Below, one piece after another: positions 10,787 through 22,747 of a stretch of 64,000 nt of DNA (its first letter is position 1; each line of letters starts with the position of its first letter). The position numbers and the translations under genes are program-made. Under the pieces are notes generated by a model. That model was not told the origin of the DNA. It ran no database searches and was given only the letters and a program-made list of their open reading frames with translations. Source of the stretch: Litsea cubeba (lineage: Eukaryota > Streptophyta > Magnoliopsida > Laurales > Lauraceae); NCBI GenBank assembly GCA_012931725.1, contig CM022946.1:139452603-139516602 (forward strand), written 5' to 3'.

Positions 10787-12181
10787 ATGAACGTCTTGGC
10801 TACAAATTCTGAGCCACCACCTCATAATCCACCTCTAGATGATGCGATCACCCGCATCCAGCAGTTGGAACAAGGCCAACAGAGGATTAAAACTCTGATG
10901 GAAAACCTTCTCCTCGCCTTCCAAAATCAGGCGAACAATGAACCTCCTCCGAATCATCAAGACGATGAGGTAAATGGAGAAGAAAATGAGTCACGCGCCC
11001 TTACCAAAAAGGACGTAGATAGTATCCTCGCCAAAGCAAAAGAAGAGGATATACTCAAGGAGCATCGGATCAAGCCACCATATCCCTTATGGATGGATTC
11101 GGTCCCGTTCCCCACCAAATTCAAACACCCTACTCTCCAAACATATACGAGGAAAGGATCAGCTAGACAGCACGTCATCCACTTCAAGATCCTGACGGGA
11201 GCTATCGCGGATCAAGATGCACTCAAGATCCGCCTTTTTGCAAGTACCCTAAAAGGTACGGTCTTCGATTGGTACTCCACTCTGCCGGAGGACTCAATCC
11301 AAAACTGGGCCATGCTAGAGACACGCTTCCTGACTCACTTCAAAGGTGAGGATCATCCCGCTACTATGGCTCAGCTGTGAAGCCTAAAACAGGGGGAGAA
11401 TGAGTCAACATACGACTTCATTCACAAGTGGAAAGCAATGGCATACAAATGCTCTGATGTACTGCCACAAGCGTCGCTAGTCGACATCTGCCGAAACAAC
11501 ATGAGAGCTAGAATTCGCTCCATGATCATCGGCAACAAATCAAAAAACCTGGGAGAACTCCTAGAAGCTTCCATGGAAGCTGAAATGGTGATTAAAGACC
11601 TCAACAGTCAGAAATCATCAAGAAAAGAGCCAACCGCCATTGCAACCTCTAAACCAAAGAAGAAAGAGGTCCTCAATGTGCAAACCAATTCAGCTCCTCA
11701 GCCACCAAAGAAAGCTGAAAACAAAGCTGCGGGTAAGAGACCTGAACTCTCAGATGCCTTCAAAGAACGAGTAGAGAAGAAATACCCGTTTGATGAAGAT
11801 GTTGATGAAATCTTTGGGGCTCTTGTGGCAAACGGCAAGCTCACCTTGCCTGAACCAAAAAGACCGGGTGATGTTGGCAAAACCAACGATCCTCGGTACT
11901 GTCCATACCACCAGATGATCTCGCATCCTCTCAATCAATGCTTCGTTGTGAGGGAGAAAATAAACGAGATGTGGAAAAACGGAGTCATCACCTTTGACAA
12001 AAACTATGGGCCTGCCTCCGTCAACATAGTGACATATGGACAAACATCAAAATCACCAAAGAAGAAGATCACTACTTCCTTAAAGGTGATAAACTCAATC
12101 CAAGCGTCCGAGGAACTGGTTCCTTACCCGACACCAGACAGGACAACCCATATGGGTACATCCCGATCTCCTGGAAGATGA
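10787..12181 (+). pseudogene. gag: gag polyprotein, broken
   Basis: Structural protein for the virus-like particle. The N-terminus has a short coiled-coil-like region. A retrotransposon gag domain (PF03732 type) follows at about residues 110-260, with FASTLKGTVFDWYSTLP and ESTYDFIHKWKAM. A degenerate zinc-binding motif, C-x2-H...H-x4-C (CPYHQMISHPLNQC), lies around 11899-11942. An in-frame TGA at 11378-11380 interrupts the gag domain in an otherwise continuous frame, which suits CGA to TGA. Near 12130 the frame shifts into the pol N-terminal region. It cannot make a full product without readthrough. Confidence 0.85.
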
Positions 12182-13055
12182 AAATTGGGAGGTCGTGAAA
12201 ACAAAGCCTACAGCTCAACAGCGAAGGCAGGCTAGGAAGCATCTCCTCAAGCTCAAATGGCAAGAGAAGACCCAGCCAAAACAAGAAGTCAAATAAGAGG
12301 CAGAGGCTTCCTCTACCGCTTCGTTGGAGGCAACAAAAACATCCCTTCCAGAGACTTCAAAGGCGGTAAGAAAATTCACTCTTAGTGATTTCATGCCACC
12401 TCAATTCAAAGAAGCCACGCAGGAGCTATCATACTCTTGCAATTCGGTAGCTGGATTCTCCATTGATGGATACGTGTCCAGCGACACCTATGATGGATTC
12501 GAATCCAACTACACAGACGAATGGGAGGAGTCCCTTGAAACAGGAGAATATCTCTCCGATGAAGAATGGGTTCCTGAGTCTCATCTTATGCCAGTAATCT
12601 GGTATAATCCTCTACAGCCACAAGGATCCTGGTCTGATGATGAAGAAGACCAAGAGGCTGTACAAGAAAATGCTGCTAACCCAACACCTCTCATTGCTCC
12701 AGTGGAAATCAACCATGTTGAGCCACAAAGAGTTGATGAAGAAGAAGATCCGACTTCCATGCCTGATCTTGAAGAATATGCAAGGATCTTGCAGCGTCTC
12801 ACTCTAGAACAAGAGCAAGAACGTGTTAACGAGCCTCCTCGCAATCCAGAGCCTAAAGTCCCTGAAGACCATCAGGTACATCCTCCCTTAACTCCTAAAA
12901 ATGGAGAAAATTGCTGGATAGACGATCCTCTTACATCCGAGGATGAGTCTGACTCCGATCAGGCAACGTCTCCCATCAGAGCTTCCTGTAATGTGATAAT
13001 TCGGGATTATAACTCTTCCGAAGCATCGTCTGATGAGAGCACTTACACTCTGGCT
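12132..13055 (+). pseudogene. pol N-terminal acidic linker
   Basis: Open frame after the gag frameshift, with a TAA at 12294-12296, then open from 12324 to about 13050. It is very acidic and low complexity (for example WSDDEEDQEAVQ and DEEEDPTSMPDLEEY). Tat elements carry such a linker between gag and protease. No aspartic protease motif (DTG/DSG) follows, and the frame runs straight into RT tail sequence, so protease and the RT fingers and palm were deleted at about 13040-13060. Confidence 0.65.
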
Positions 13056-13776
13056 TCGCAAACACAAACTGCGAATGAATCCTTTGAAATGCTTCTTCGG
13101 CGTCTCGTCGGGTAAGTTCCTCGGATTCTTAGTTCGGAAAGCTGGAATAGAGCTTGACCCCATAAAAGTCAAAGCCATTCTAGAAATGCCCTCTCCAAAA
13201 ACCTTGAGAGAACTCAAAGGGCTTCAAGGGAGATTGGCCTACATCAGACGATTTATCTCCAATCTTTCGGGGAAATGCCGTCCATTCTCCCGATTGATGA
13301 AAAAAGGTGTAAACTTTGTCTGGGATGCTGACTGTGAAGCTGCTTTCCAAGACATCAAGTCATACCTGACAAAACCTCCAGTGTTAGCTACTCCTACCAC
13401 TGGAAAACCATTCATCTTGTACACAAGAGCCCTTGATCACTCTTTGGGAGCTCTGCTTGCGCAAGAAAATGATTAAAGAAAAGAAGCTGCTCTATATTAC
13501 CTCAGCCGTATGCGAGTAGGTGCAGAGCATCGCTACTCTCCAGTTGAAAAAGAATGTCTTGCAGTGATGTTCGCCGTACAAAAGCTGCATCACTACTTAC
13601 TTTCCAACACAGTCTACCTGGTCTCAAGGGTCAACCTCTTGAAGGTCCTTGTCACAAAGGCAGGTTCTCTCAACGCTCGACTGGCAAAATGGTCCATCCT
13701 TCTGTCACAATTTGATATTAGGTATGTACCACAAAATGCAATCAAAGGGCAAGCTCTAGCGGACTTCCTCGCATAG
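13056..13776 (+). pseudogene. RT C-terminal tail and RNase H
   Basis: Begins in the RT thumb/connection (MNPLKCFFGVSSGKFLGF), continues through AYIRRFISNLSGKCRPFSRL, and then has a gypsy RNase H of the RT_RNaseH_2 type (PILYTRA-like core, HRYSPVEKECLAVMFAVQKL). The YVDD catalytic box and everything before it are missing. In-frame stops lie at 13474-13476 (TAA) and 13774-13776 (TAG). The frame is open on either side of both, so they look like point mutations. Confidence 0.85.
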
Positions 13777-13782
13777 CATCCA

Positions 13783-14556
13783 TTGCCTAAAGATTCTCCG
13801 CTCAGAGATGATCTCCCAGACGAACCAGTCTACAATGTAGAGACTTTCTCACAAAGTGCCTCCTGGGACATGTACTTTGACGGTGCAACCAGGACAAATG
13901 AAAAAATACAGCTGATCTCGGGAGTTGGCATCCTGTTTGTTAGCCCCGATAAATACATGATTTCGCACGCCTTCTCGCTACTGGAACCATGCACAAACAA
14001 TGCAGCTGAATATCAAGCTCTGATCCTAGGATTGGAACTCGCCATCGAATCCGGTATCACCATGCTGGAAGTCTTTGGAGACTCTTAACTGATCGTCAAC
14101 CAGATGAATCAGAAATTTGAAGTCAGGAAGCCAGATTTGCTGCCTTACTACAACAAGGCACAATCGCTTCTGCAAAAGTTTAACATCTGTCACATCACCC
14201 ACATTCGTAGAGGTGAAAACATACGTGCAGATGCCCTAGTTGGACTTGTCGCATCCATTGCAATCCAGGAAGGGGAAAACATGCAAATCACAGTGTGCGA
14301 AAGAAGAATTCTTCCTCTTAACACACACCAAGCAGTTGCTAAATGCCACCTAGTGGTTGGAAGTCGGATTTCAATCCTTCAAACTTCAATCGGCGACTGG
14401 AGGGATCCGTTCATTGATTACATTATGTTCGGAATCCTACCTGAAGAACGGGTAAGCATCCAAAGGCGAACCCCAAGCTTTCATTTCGATATTCCTTCAA
14501 AATTCCTCTACAGGAAATCCTTCAACGGGGTACTTCTACGCTGCTTGTCACAATAA
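13783..14556 (+). pseudogene. second (archaeal-like) RNase H domain
   Basis: A separate RNase H of the RVT_3 type follows the first. Conserved acidic positions are visible: FDGATR, NNAAEYQAL, VFGDS and the terminal RADALVGL. Dual RNase H is diagnostic for the Tat/Ogre lineage of Ty3/gypsy. A TAA at 14086-14088 falls directly after the GDS motif, and a TAA at 14554-14556 ends the segment before the integrase zinc finger. Both fit C-to-T changes from glutamine codons. Confidence 0.85.
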
Positions 14557-15628
14557 GAGGCTGAAGAAACACTCAAAGAAGTTCATGCTGGTCTTTGCGG
14601 AGCTCATCAGGCTGGTCCCAAGCTCTATGATCAGATAAAAAGGTTAGGATATTACTGGCTTACCATGGTAGCTGACGCGCTGCCAACAATGCAAAATTCA
14701 TGGAGATTACATTCACATGCCTCCAGAATGGCTGCATCCTACAGCGATTTCATGGCCTTTCGAAGCCTGGGGTATGGACATCATAGGTCCTATTTTTCCC
14801 CCTTCAAGCAAAGGTCATCGCTTCATCTTCGCCGCTACGGATTATTTCTCTAAGTGGTCAGAGTCATTAGCGTTCAACGAAATGAAGACCTCATCAGTCC
14901 TTCAGTTCCTGCGAACCAACATCATTTGTCGTTTCGGCATACCCAAAAGATTCGTCCATGATAACGGACCACAATTCCGGGATCATCGATTCTATAGGTT
15001 CTGCGACAAATACAAAATCCAAAGCTGTCCTTCGACTCCATACAATCCGGCAGCAAACAGGTTAGCAAAAGCTTTCAACAAAACACTCTGCAAAATCCTC
15101 AAAAAAAATGGTCTCTAGTTACAAAAGAGACTGGAGCGACAAAATGTCTGAAGCTTTGTGGGCCTATCGAACCACCGTTCGAGGACCAACCAATAGCACA
15201 CCATTCTCATTGGTCTATGGATGCGAAGCTGTCGTACCCTTGGAAGTACAAATTCCTTCATTGAGGGTATCCTTCAAAATGACATGACTCAATAAAGCAA
15301 TGTCAAATTACGACTCCATGAGCTGGACAATCTCGATGAGAGACGGCTCGAAGCTCAACAAAGCATTGAACTTTACCAAACACGCATGGCAGGATCTTTC
15401 GACAAAAAGGTCAGGCAACGCGCCTACAAAAAGGGTGACTTGGTCCTTGCGGTAAAAAGACCAATGGTCTTCGCTCACAAGTCCAAAGGCAAATTTGAGC
15501 CAAAATGGGAGGGACCCTACGTCATCAACAAGGTTTTCTCCAACGGCGCATACGCACTCCTAAACATGGAAGGTGACAGATGTATGTTGCCCATCAATGG
15601 CAAGTTCTTAAAGCGGTACTACCCTTGA
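14557..15628 (+). pseudogene. integrase, inactive
   Basis: Starts with an H-H-C-C zinc finger (HAGLCGAHQ ... CQQC, with a frameshift near 14675-14685). The catalytic core (14717-15118) has the first Asp in AWGMDIIGP at 14777 and the second in VHDNGPQF. The expected catalytic Glu is Lys (AAA at 15068-15070), and a neighbouring Gly is Arg, both single G-to-A changes. A frameshift in the A-run near 15105 and a TAA at 15293-15295 follow. The C-terminal part (15386-15628) is open (MAGSFDKKVRQRAYKKGDLV ... WEGPYVI). Confidence 0.9.
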
Positions 15629-15782
15629 AGACTTACCCAACTGGGTAAGAGCAATGCCTGTACGGCCAAAATCGGTTTCTAGGTACACGCTCGCTAAACC
15701 CACCTTTTTTTAGAATTTTCATATCAAATGTTGAAATTTCTAGAAATTTAAACAATGCTTACTTTCATCGTTTCATTGTTCC

Positions 15783-15813
<31 letters not shown>

Positions 15814-17039
15814 AAGTTTACGAACATTTCCCTAACTTGACCAAAATTTTCAACCCTTGAACCCAAAATTCATGGTTTGAAACAAAATCCGGATTTAGGG
15901 ATTTCCACCCTAGTCCACCCTGCCTTTTACCGCTTAAATGGTTTTAGGTCAAAACTTATGACCCTCGTGTCTTTAAACAAAAAAAAATGGTTTTTCAAAA
16001 AGCCGCGGGGAAGCGACGTTTAGTCGATACTCGCACAAATCGAAAGCGTGCGAACCACGTTCGACACTTCCAAAATCGCAGGGAAGCGACAATTCGTCGA
16101 TACTTGCAAAATCCAAAACCGTGGAGACGCAACATTTCAGTTGATATCCACAACCCAAATTTCAAAGGTTCGAAAAAACCTAAAAACCGTGGAGACGCAA
16201 CATTTCAGTTGATATCCACAACCCAAATCTCAAAGGTTCGAAAAAACCTAAAAAAAAAAAAAACCATGGGTTCGAGAAAACCATAAATTTCAAAAAATCG
16301 TGGGGAAACGACATCAAGTCAGTACCCGCAAAACCAAAACTTTTGAAAAGCAAGGATGCGACATTCCATCAATACTTGCACCCAAATTCGCGAGGATGCG
16401 ACATTCCATCGATACTCGCAACCGAATGAGCAAGGATGCGACATTCCATCGATACTTGCAAGAACATTCAGCTGAAAACCAAACCGGCTATAAATGCCAC
16501 CAAAACAGGCTATCAATGCCACAAAACAAAACCGGCTATCAATGCCACAAACAAAAAAAACTTGGCTTTCAAAAAAAAAAAACGGCTATTAATGCCACAA
16601 ACCTGGCTATAGATGTCACAAAACAAACTCGGCTATCAATGCCACAAAAAAGCTGGCTCTCATGCCAAAATCGGCTTCCATGCCGCAAGAAAAAATCTGG
16701 CTTCCATGCCAAAACAATCATTTGACAAAATATTTTCACAAAATGACAAGCTTTTGATCAAATCTCATTTAGCAATTACTTTTATCACAAAAAGATTCAA
16801 GTGAGCGTAGGGATAACAAAAAAAAGAGTACAAAAAAATACATATGGTACCAAAAAAAAAGAAAAGGTGTTCACAAGCACTCCAAAAAAAAGTACCAAAA
16901 AATTCATATGGTACCAAAAAAAAAAGAAAAGGTGTTCACAAGCACTTCAAAAAAAGAGTACCAAAAAAAAATACATATGGTACCAAAAAAGGGAAAAAGG
17001 ATAGTTTCTGTTACAAAAAAAAAAAAAAAAAACAGGAGC
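15629..17039 (+). repeat. pol to antisense-gene spacer, repeat-rich
   Basis: No gene. It has a 30-A run at 15781-15810. Two ~67-bp copies of a unit with 'cgtggagacgcaacatttcag' lie at 16121-16250, and three copies of 'gcaaggatgcgacattccatc' at 16350-16460. About eight units of 'ggctat(a/c)aatgccacaaa' lie at 16480-16690, and three ~65-bp copies with 'gtaccaaaaaaaaagaaaagg' at 16840-17000. It sits between two convergent transcription units and would hold both 3' ends. Confidence 0.75.
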
Positions 17040-20000
17040 TCAACCAAAAATGGTCTCCAGCCAAGAGTTTAGCTCCTCAAGCAAAATTTTAGCCTCAGCC
17101 GTCAGGGATTCCAAGGCACGCTTCTTCAGGAACCTGCCATGAGATGCTGGAGAATGCTGCAATCCTTCTTTCACACCGGGAAGCTTATCCCGAGCAGTTT
17201 GTCATCGTTCGCTTTCTTGAGATTTCCTTTCAAGAACTCGATTGGCATCTGCAACCCGGCGAATCAGAGCACTCTCCCTGTCGCGAGCCTCTGTTATTAC
17301 AGTCCACTTGGCAGCGACTTGTGCCTGCAGATGCTCAAGACGTTTCCTGGCCTCATCGACCTCCCTATCAAGGATATTAAGGTCATGTGTCAGCCCAATG
17401 ATGTTTAGCTCTTCTAAGTTCTTCTCTCGAACTACCTGCTTCCTGCTTTCTGTAGCCTCATCCAGGTTAGACTTAGCCTTATCAGCAGGGTCCAGGAACA
17501 TCTCCTTGAAGAACTGGTCATCAGCCAAACCCATGGTCTCAAACCACTTATCACCCAGTGCAATGATCCTATCAACGATCGCCCTGGCACCTGTGACATC
17601 CAGACCAGCCTCTTCGGCATCACTGAGAATCTCCTGCACATGCTGGATCATGCCAAATCCGGCATCCAAGTGCCCAGAAAAGAGAGTCTCAATCCAAGAA
17701 CTCAGAACCCGCACCACCACCTTCTTCGCAAAAAGAAGAGATGGTCCAGCTGAAGATTCGCCCAACTCCGTTGGTCGGCTGCTCATGTCATCACCTGTTG
17801 GAAGAGTAACAAAAGAACTCTTTCCAGTTGAAGCTGCTCCTGCTCGGGAAGGAATCTCAGCATGAGGTATCTCCTCAACATTGTCAGAACTGGTCCCAGT
17901 AGTCTCTACCTCTGGATCAACCTCTGGCATCCCTTGCTGTGGAAGCGACGGATCCTCCTCTGTCACTTCAAAACCTGCCAAAGAAACACAAAAAGGTATG
18001 AATATGATCCTGTTTGAAAATCATTATCAGGGTTATTACTACAAAATACCTTCTTCGACGACTGGCGGAAGACTCTCTTCCTACATGAACTCATTAGAAG
18101 CATCATCAACATTTGCGTCCATCGATGGATCAAAGTCATCGGAATTCTGTGGCAAGTCAGCTGGCAAGAAAAATATTAGCAAAACCAAGTCACAGACACA
18201 AAAAAAAAAAAGCAAAAGAAGTCATACCAATTGGAGACTCTGGATTCACTCCAGAATCCCTCGGTTCTTCTTCAGGTGCCCCGACAGGATCCGTCACCAC
18301 CTCATCGGTTGGAACCTCAGGCATCACCAAGCCTTCCTCTGCTAAAAAAAAAAAAAGAAAGCAGAAACAAGAAGCAAATCAGAACATGGAAAAATCCCAT
18401 GAAAAGAAATGGAAAGATAAAAAAGAAAGAATCATACCTTCACCGACGGTCTCTTCTTCTCGGCTTCTCTTCTCTGGAGGCTCATCAGCATCTACTGGCA
18501 CGTCCTCATTGATAGTAAGAGGAGCTTCCAAGTCAGGAGAGTCCTCATCCTGCCCCTTGCTGCGATGATGACTCCTCCTTCTCTTACTCCTACGGGCTCG
18601 CTTCTTAGAGGAACCTGCCCAACTGTCCGAGTCAGGTTTCCCACTTGACTCCTCACTGGATGGTCTACCCTTATCAGTAGACTCCACGGAAGCTTGCCTC
18701 TGTGCCGCTTGCATCCAAGCACCAAGTTCAGCTTCCTCCTGTTCTAGCTGCTCTAAAGCCTCATCAGGTATTTCTCGGACAGCTTTAGAACCAATGACGC
18801 CCTGGTCACCGAGAAAGCCTATCTTGTGCTTCTCTCCAGAAAGGAAGGCCCACACTTCCTCTCGCCGGACGCCATCCGACTTTCCGAGGCCCTTTCCAGA
18901 TGCCAGCTTCACATCAAGCTCCTTCCTGGAAAGCCCCCGATATGCCGAAAAGCTCTCCGCGAACCACTTCGCAAAGCCGGCAGTCTGGGAAGTCAACAAC
19001 ACAGGATAAGAGATCATGGCTGTAGTGTCCTCAACACTATAGAAAGCCCATGCATTTCTCCCGTCCTGTAAACCTCCAAAGCGCTTCACCATGCTTGAAG
19101 GCGCTCTAACAACGCCTTGAGAAAAGCCCAACTGAAAAGCAAAGCGAGAGGGTACATACGGCTGGATGTCGATGAAAAGATGTCTGCGGTACACCATTGT
19201 GCCGACACGTATGCTGAAAAGCCACTCTCTCTCTGCATTCGTCAAGGAGTAATGCCTTCCCGACCCCGCCCTGGTAGAGTCTCGAGAGGCACCAAAATCA
19301 AAAGCCTTCTTCCGCAACTCCGGAGAAAGCTTCACTGAAGACTGCCCCATCTCGACGTCCCTGAACCGTCGGATCCTCATGCGGGCAAACAAAAGTGATT
19401 CGGACACGGCTTTGCCCTTAGCCAGTCGAATCATCAAAGGATCATCATCCTGTGCAGCACCCAGTCGGTGGAAGCCAGGACAGTGGTACACGTACCACGA
19501 ATAAAAGATATGGGCTGAAAATACCCTATTCATGGGAAGCCCAAGCCGAACCAGAAAAGCAGCAGCCTGTAGTTCGGTACACAGGTAGGAGTAAAGAGCT
19601 GGCACCAAAGCAAGCTGCTCTCCAAATGCCATCTGACAAGCCGGAAAAATACAATGCGGCCTGATGTGCGTTCCATCTCCTCCAGCAAAAATAGCCTCAC
19701 CAAGCCAATAAGTGAGGTAAACAGCGAGATCTCTCCGCAGTGCAATGTCAGGACATATGACGTTTGTACTCGCACAAAAATCTCTCAACTCTTCTTGCAT
19801 AGCCAAGATCTTCTTCGAACTTGGATCCTGAGCCCTGGCCTCCTGGGTCACACTGTCAGAAGACTCCCTGCTATCAAAAAAGTTGGGGAAAAAAGAGCTA
19901 GAACTCTTCCAACTGCTGGATCTAACTTTAAAACCCTCATTCTCCTTCAAAAAATCATAGAAGGCGACGAGCTGAAAGTACAGAAGCCTGAACTCCTCAG

Positions 20001-21613
20001 ATTGCCCCACAAGGACGCTGTCTATCGGCATAAACTCCTCATAGAGTTTGCCAAGGATGGGCAATCCAGTAATGGCGCTCAGCTCCTTCAAAGAGAAACC
20101 AATCTCACCATTCGTCACAACGAAGTATTGATTTGTGGGAGGAATAACTCCAGCATAGCCATGAAGGCCTCGTCGGAAAAGATCACGGTCTCCCTAAAGG
20201 CACAGACCGCATAAAAAATCATGGCTTCCTTCAATACGGCGCCACCAATCAGCAGGACGCGATCAGTCCACGACTTCCACTCGGAGTCAGCATTGAAACG
20301 GCCACGAAGTCGAAAAGGCTTTATCCAATTGCTGCCGTCACCGCTGAAAATACCAAGGCCCACCGGTCTCAAATCGACCGACGGATAATCAGAGCCCTGG
20401 TAGCCGCTAGATGGCATCAATAGGTCCATGTCAGCAGGCGACCTCTCCGTATATCCAGGAGAACCGCCAACAAAAACCCCGGTCTTGATTACATTTGTCC
20501 TTCTCAAACAGCTTGGAGGATCTTCCCTCTTAGAGCACGTGGGGGCAAGGCTCAAGATCGAGACGGTGCGATCAAACGTCGACCGGGTAGCAACAGTCTT
20601 CTTCTCACCATCTACTGTGAAAGAGAACTGAAAACATCTCCTCTGGTATGTCATGTCATCAGGGACGGCATCACCAAAGAAGAAGGTAGGCTTGGGCAAA
20701 ACACTCTGATCTTCCATCACCCATGGACGACTGCTTACCATGATCTTATAGAATTCCTCTCCCTTGAGAGTGATCAGTCGCTGCCTCATCTCATCTCTGT
20801 TGAGGGAGTCGCACTCTTCCAGATTTCTCTCAACATACTGAACCTTCTCAAAGGCCTGCTGAACGGCCGGATTAGAAGATCTAGCAGATCGACGAGGTAC
20901 GCTTGAAGTAGGCTCTTTACCCTTGTTCGTTCTGGAGGAACCACCTGCAAAGGATGGAAAAGAAAAAGATCAAACATCAAAATGACAGAATCTCGCTAAA
21001 AAAAAAAATCTGGCAAAATTTTGACATGATGACGGAGCAATTCCAAAGAAAAGGAACTATCCCGAAAGAAATAGAAAGCTTGAAGATGGGCTCAACATTG
21101 CTGCGAGCTCCGAAACTCCAAACTTTCGAAACCTCAAAGTCTCCGCAAAATCAGGAAGGGCTCAACATCGCTGCAAGCTCCAAATTCCCAAAATTACGAA
21201 AATTTTCAGGTATGCTATCACATCATGCTACAATTCAATTTTCAAAAAAATATACATGCATGAACATCTTGATTTGCGAAAAAAATGCATTATCGTGATT
21301 AGCAAAAAAAAATATAGAAAACTTTCTCAAAAAAAAAGGGGAGAGAGAAAAAAAAATAAAAGAAAAGAAAAAAAGGGGCTGGCCCACTGGCCACGTGGCC
21401 GTACGGCCAGATCCGTACGGATCTATCCGTACGGCCCACAAAAAAAAACATGCAAAAAAAAAAGAAAGGAAAAAATGTGTAAAAAAAAAGAAGAAGCAAA
21501 CACGTAAAAAAAAAGAACAAAAGAAAAGAGAGAAACAAAAAAAAAAGAGAGAAAGAACCTTTTCTTTTCCTACAATAGGGTTTTCTTGAAAAAGGGAACT
21601 TACTTGAAGCCAT
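17040..21613 (-). pseudogene. antisense PMD gene of the giant element
   Basis: Spliced gene opposite to gag-pol. ATG GCT TCA A lies at 21613-21604, with introns at 21603-20945, 18437-18339, 18227-18147 and 18049-17975, all GT-AG. The last exon ends with TGA at 17042-17040. Exon 2 encodes a plant mobile domain (aminotransferase-like, PF10536 type): GEIGFSLKELSAITGLP, then YLTYWLGEAIF and FYSWYVYHCPGFHRLG. A basic nuclear-localisation-like stretch (KKRARRSKRRRSHH) and acidic repeats follow. The last exon is a long coiled coil. Damage: a frameshift near 20160 in the PMD, a TAG in the 18146-18050 exon, and a TGA at about 17202. PMD proteins of the MAIN/MAIL1 type act in silencing and splicing in plants. 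The role here is unknown. Confidence 0.75.
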
Positions 21614-21734
21614 TGATGGAGAAGAAGAAGAAAAGCCTTGAAGATCTTGAAGAAGAAGAACTCTTGGTCTTGAAGCCCTCTTGGGATTGTTGCAAAAGAA
21701 AGTAATAAGAGCAAGAGATCCAACCTCCTCCTTG

Positions 21735-21742
21735 CTTTTATA
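21735..21742 (-). promoter_or_regulatory. TATA box of antisense PMD gene
   Basis: On the minus strand this reads TATAAAAG inside 'cctctataaaagcaagg', about 122 bp upstream of the ATG at 21613. It would allow transcription independent of the LTR promoter. Confidence 0.5.
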
Positions 21743-22319
21743 GAGGAGAGCAAACCAAAGAAGGAAAGAAGAAAGAGGTAAATGTTACTAATTAGTAACC
21801 TTACCAAAAGAAAGAGATTAGAAAGATTCTTTCCCAAAAGAAAGATATCTTGAGGGATTCTCTCCCAAAAAGAAATCAATGAGAGATTTTCTCCCAAAAG
21901 ATAGGATCAATGAAGGATTCTTTCCCAAAAGAAAGATATCTTGAGATATCCTATCCCAAAATAATGGGAACATGAGAGATTCTCTCCAAGTAAAGATATT
22001 CTCAGATATTCTCTATCCAAATGAGATATTTTTGGATATTCTTTACAAAAATGACTCCATAGGAGATCTAAGCCATTTCAAAAGCTTAAGGTCCCATCGG
22101 TTAGCCCATATGAGCAAAAAAAAGGGCTTTTAGTCAAATAGAAATCCCTCTTACCAAGAGTATACAAAAATGGTTCCATGCCTCTTTTGAGTTGATTGGA
22201 CCGTACAAAAAGAATTCCAAACCCCATGAGCTTCCAAAAATCAAACCATCCAGCCTCATCTACCAAATTGAGCCAAAATCTTGAAATTGACATTCCACAA
22301 AAAACCAAACCAAATCATG
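21743..22319. other. upstream region of antisense gene, no gene
   Basis: Purine-rich on the + strand, with repeated 'cccaaaagaaagatatcttgag' type units (about 21830-22000). No supportable gene. Confidence 0.5.
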
Positions 22320-22545
22320 GTCCCCTAACTTGCCACATACAGCTTGCTAGGTCACAAGACCAAAATCAAAAACCAAAACCCGATCCCTTAACTTGCCACA
22401 TACAGCCTATTAGGTCACAAAATCAAAACCAAAATTGATCCCCCAACATTCCACATACAGCTTGTTGGGTCACACGGTCAAAACCAAATCCGACCCCCTA
22501 ACCTGCCACATACAGCCTGTTAGGTCACAAGGTCAAAACCTAAAT
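22320..22545 (+). repeat. ~58-bp tandem repeat x 4 before 3' LTR
   Basis: Four copies of a unit with 'ccacatacagc(c/t)tgttaggtcac', with 'cacatac' at 22334, 22397, 22452 and 22507 (spacing 55-63 bp). Confidence 0.85.
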
Positions 22546-22747
22546 CCACATCCCTGATGTCATCTTCAAAACTTTGCCTCGAGATGGTACGTGATCCCTT
22601 TCACTACCATAAAATTCCCCTGGAAGCTCAAAAGGCTACAAAGACCAAAAAGAAATACTGCTCAAAGACTCCTGGTCAAGTCACAAGCTCTCCTTCACAA
22701 ATCTCTTCGAGGCACATCGACTACAAAAGTTAAGCAACTCGTCGCTG

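Noticed and set aside
21235..21897. 220-residue Phe-rich minus-strand frame
   Set aside because: Read-through of intron 1 of the antisense PMD gene in an A/T-rich simple sequence.
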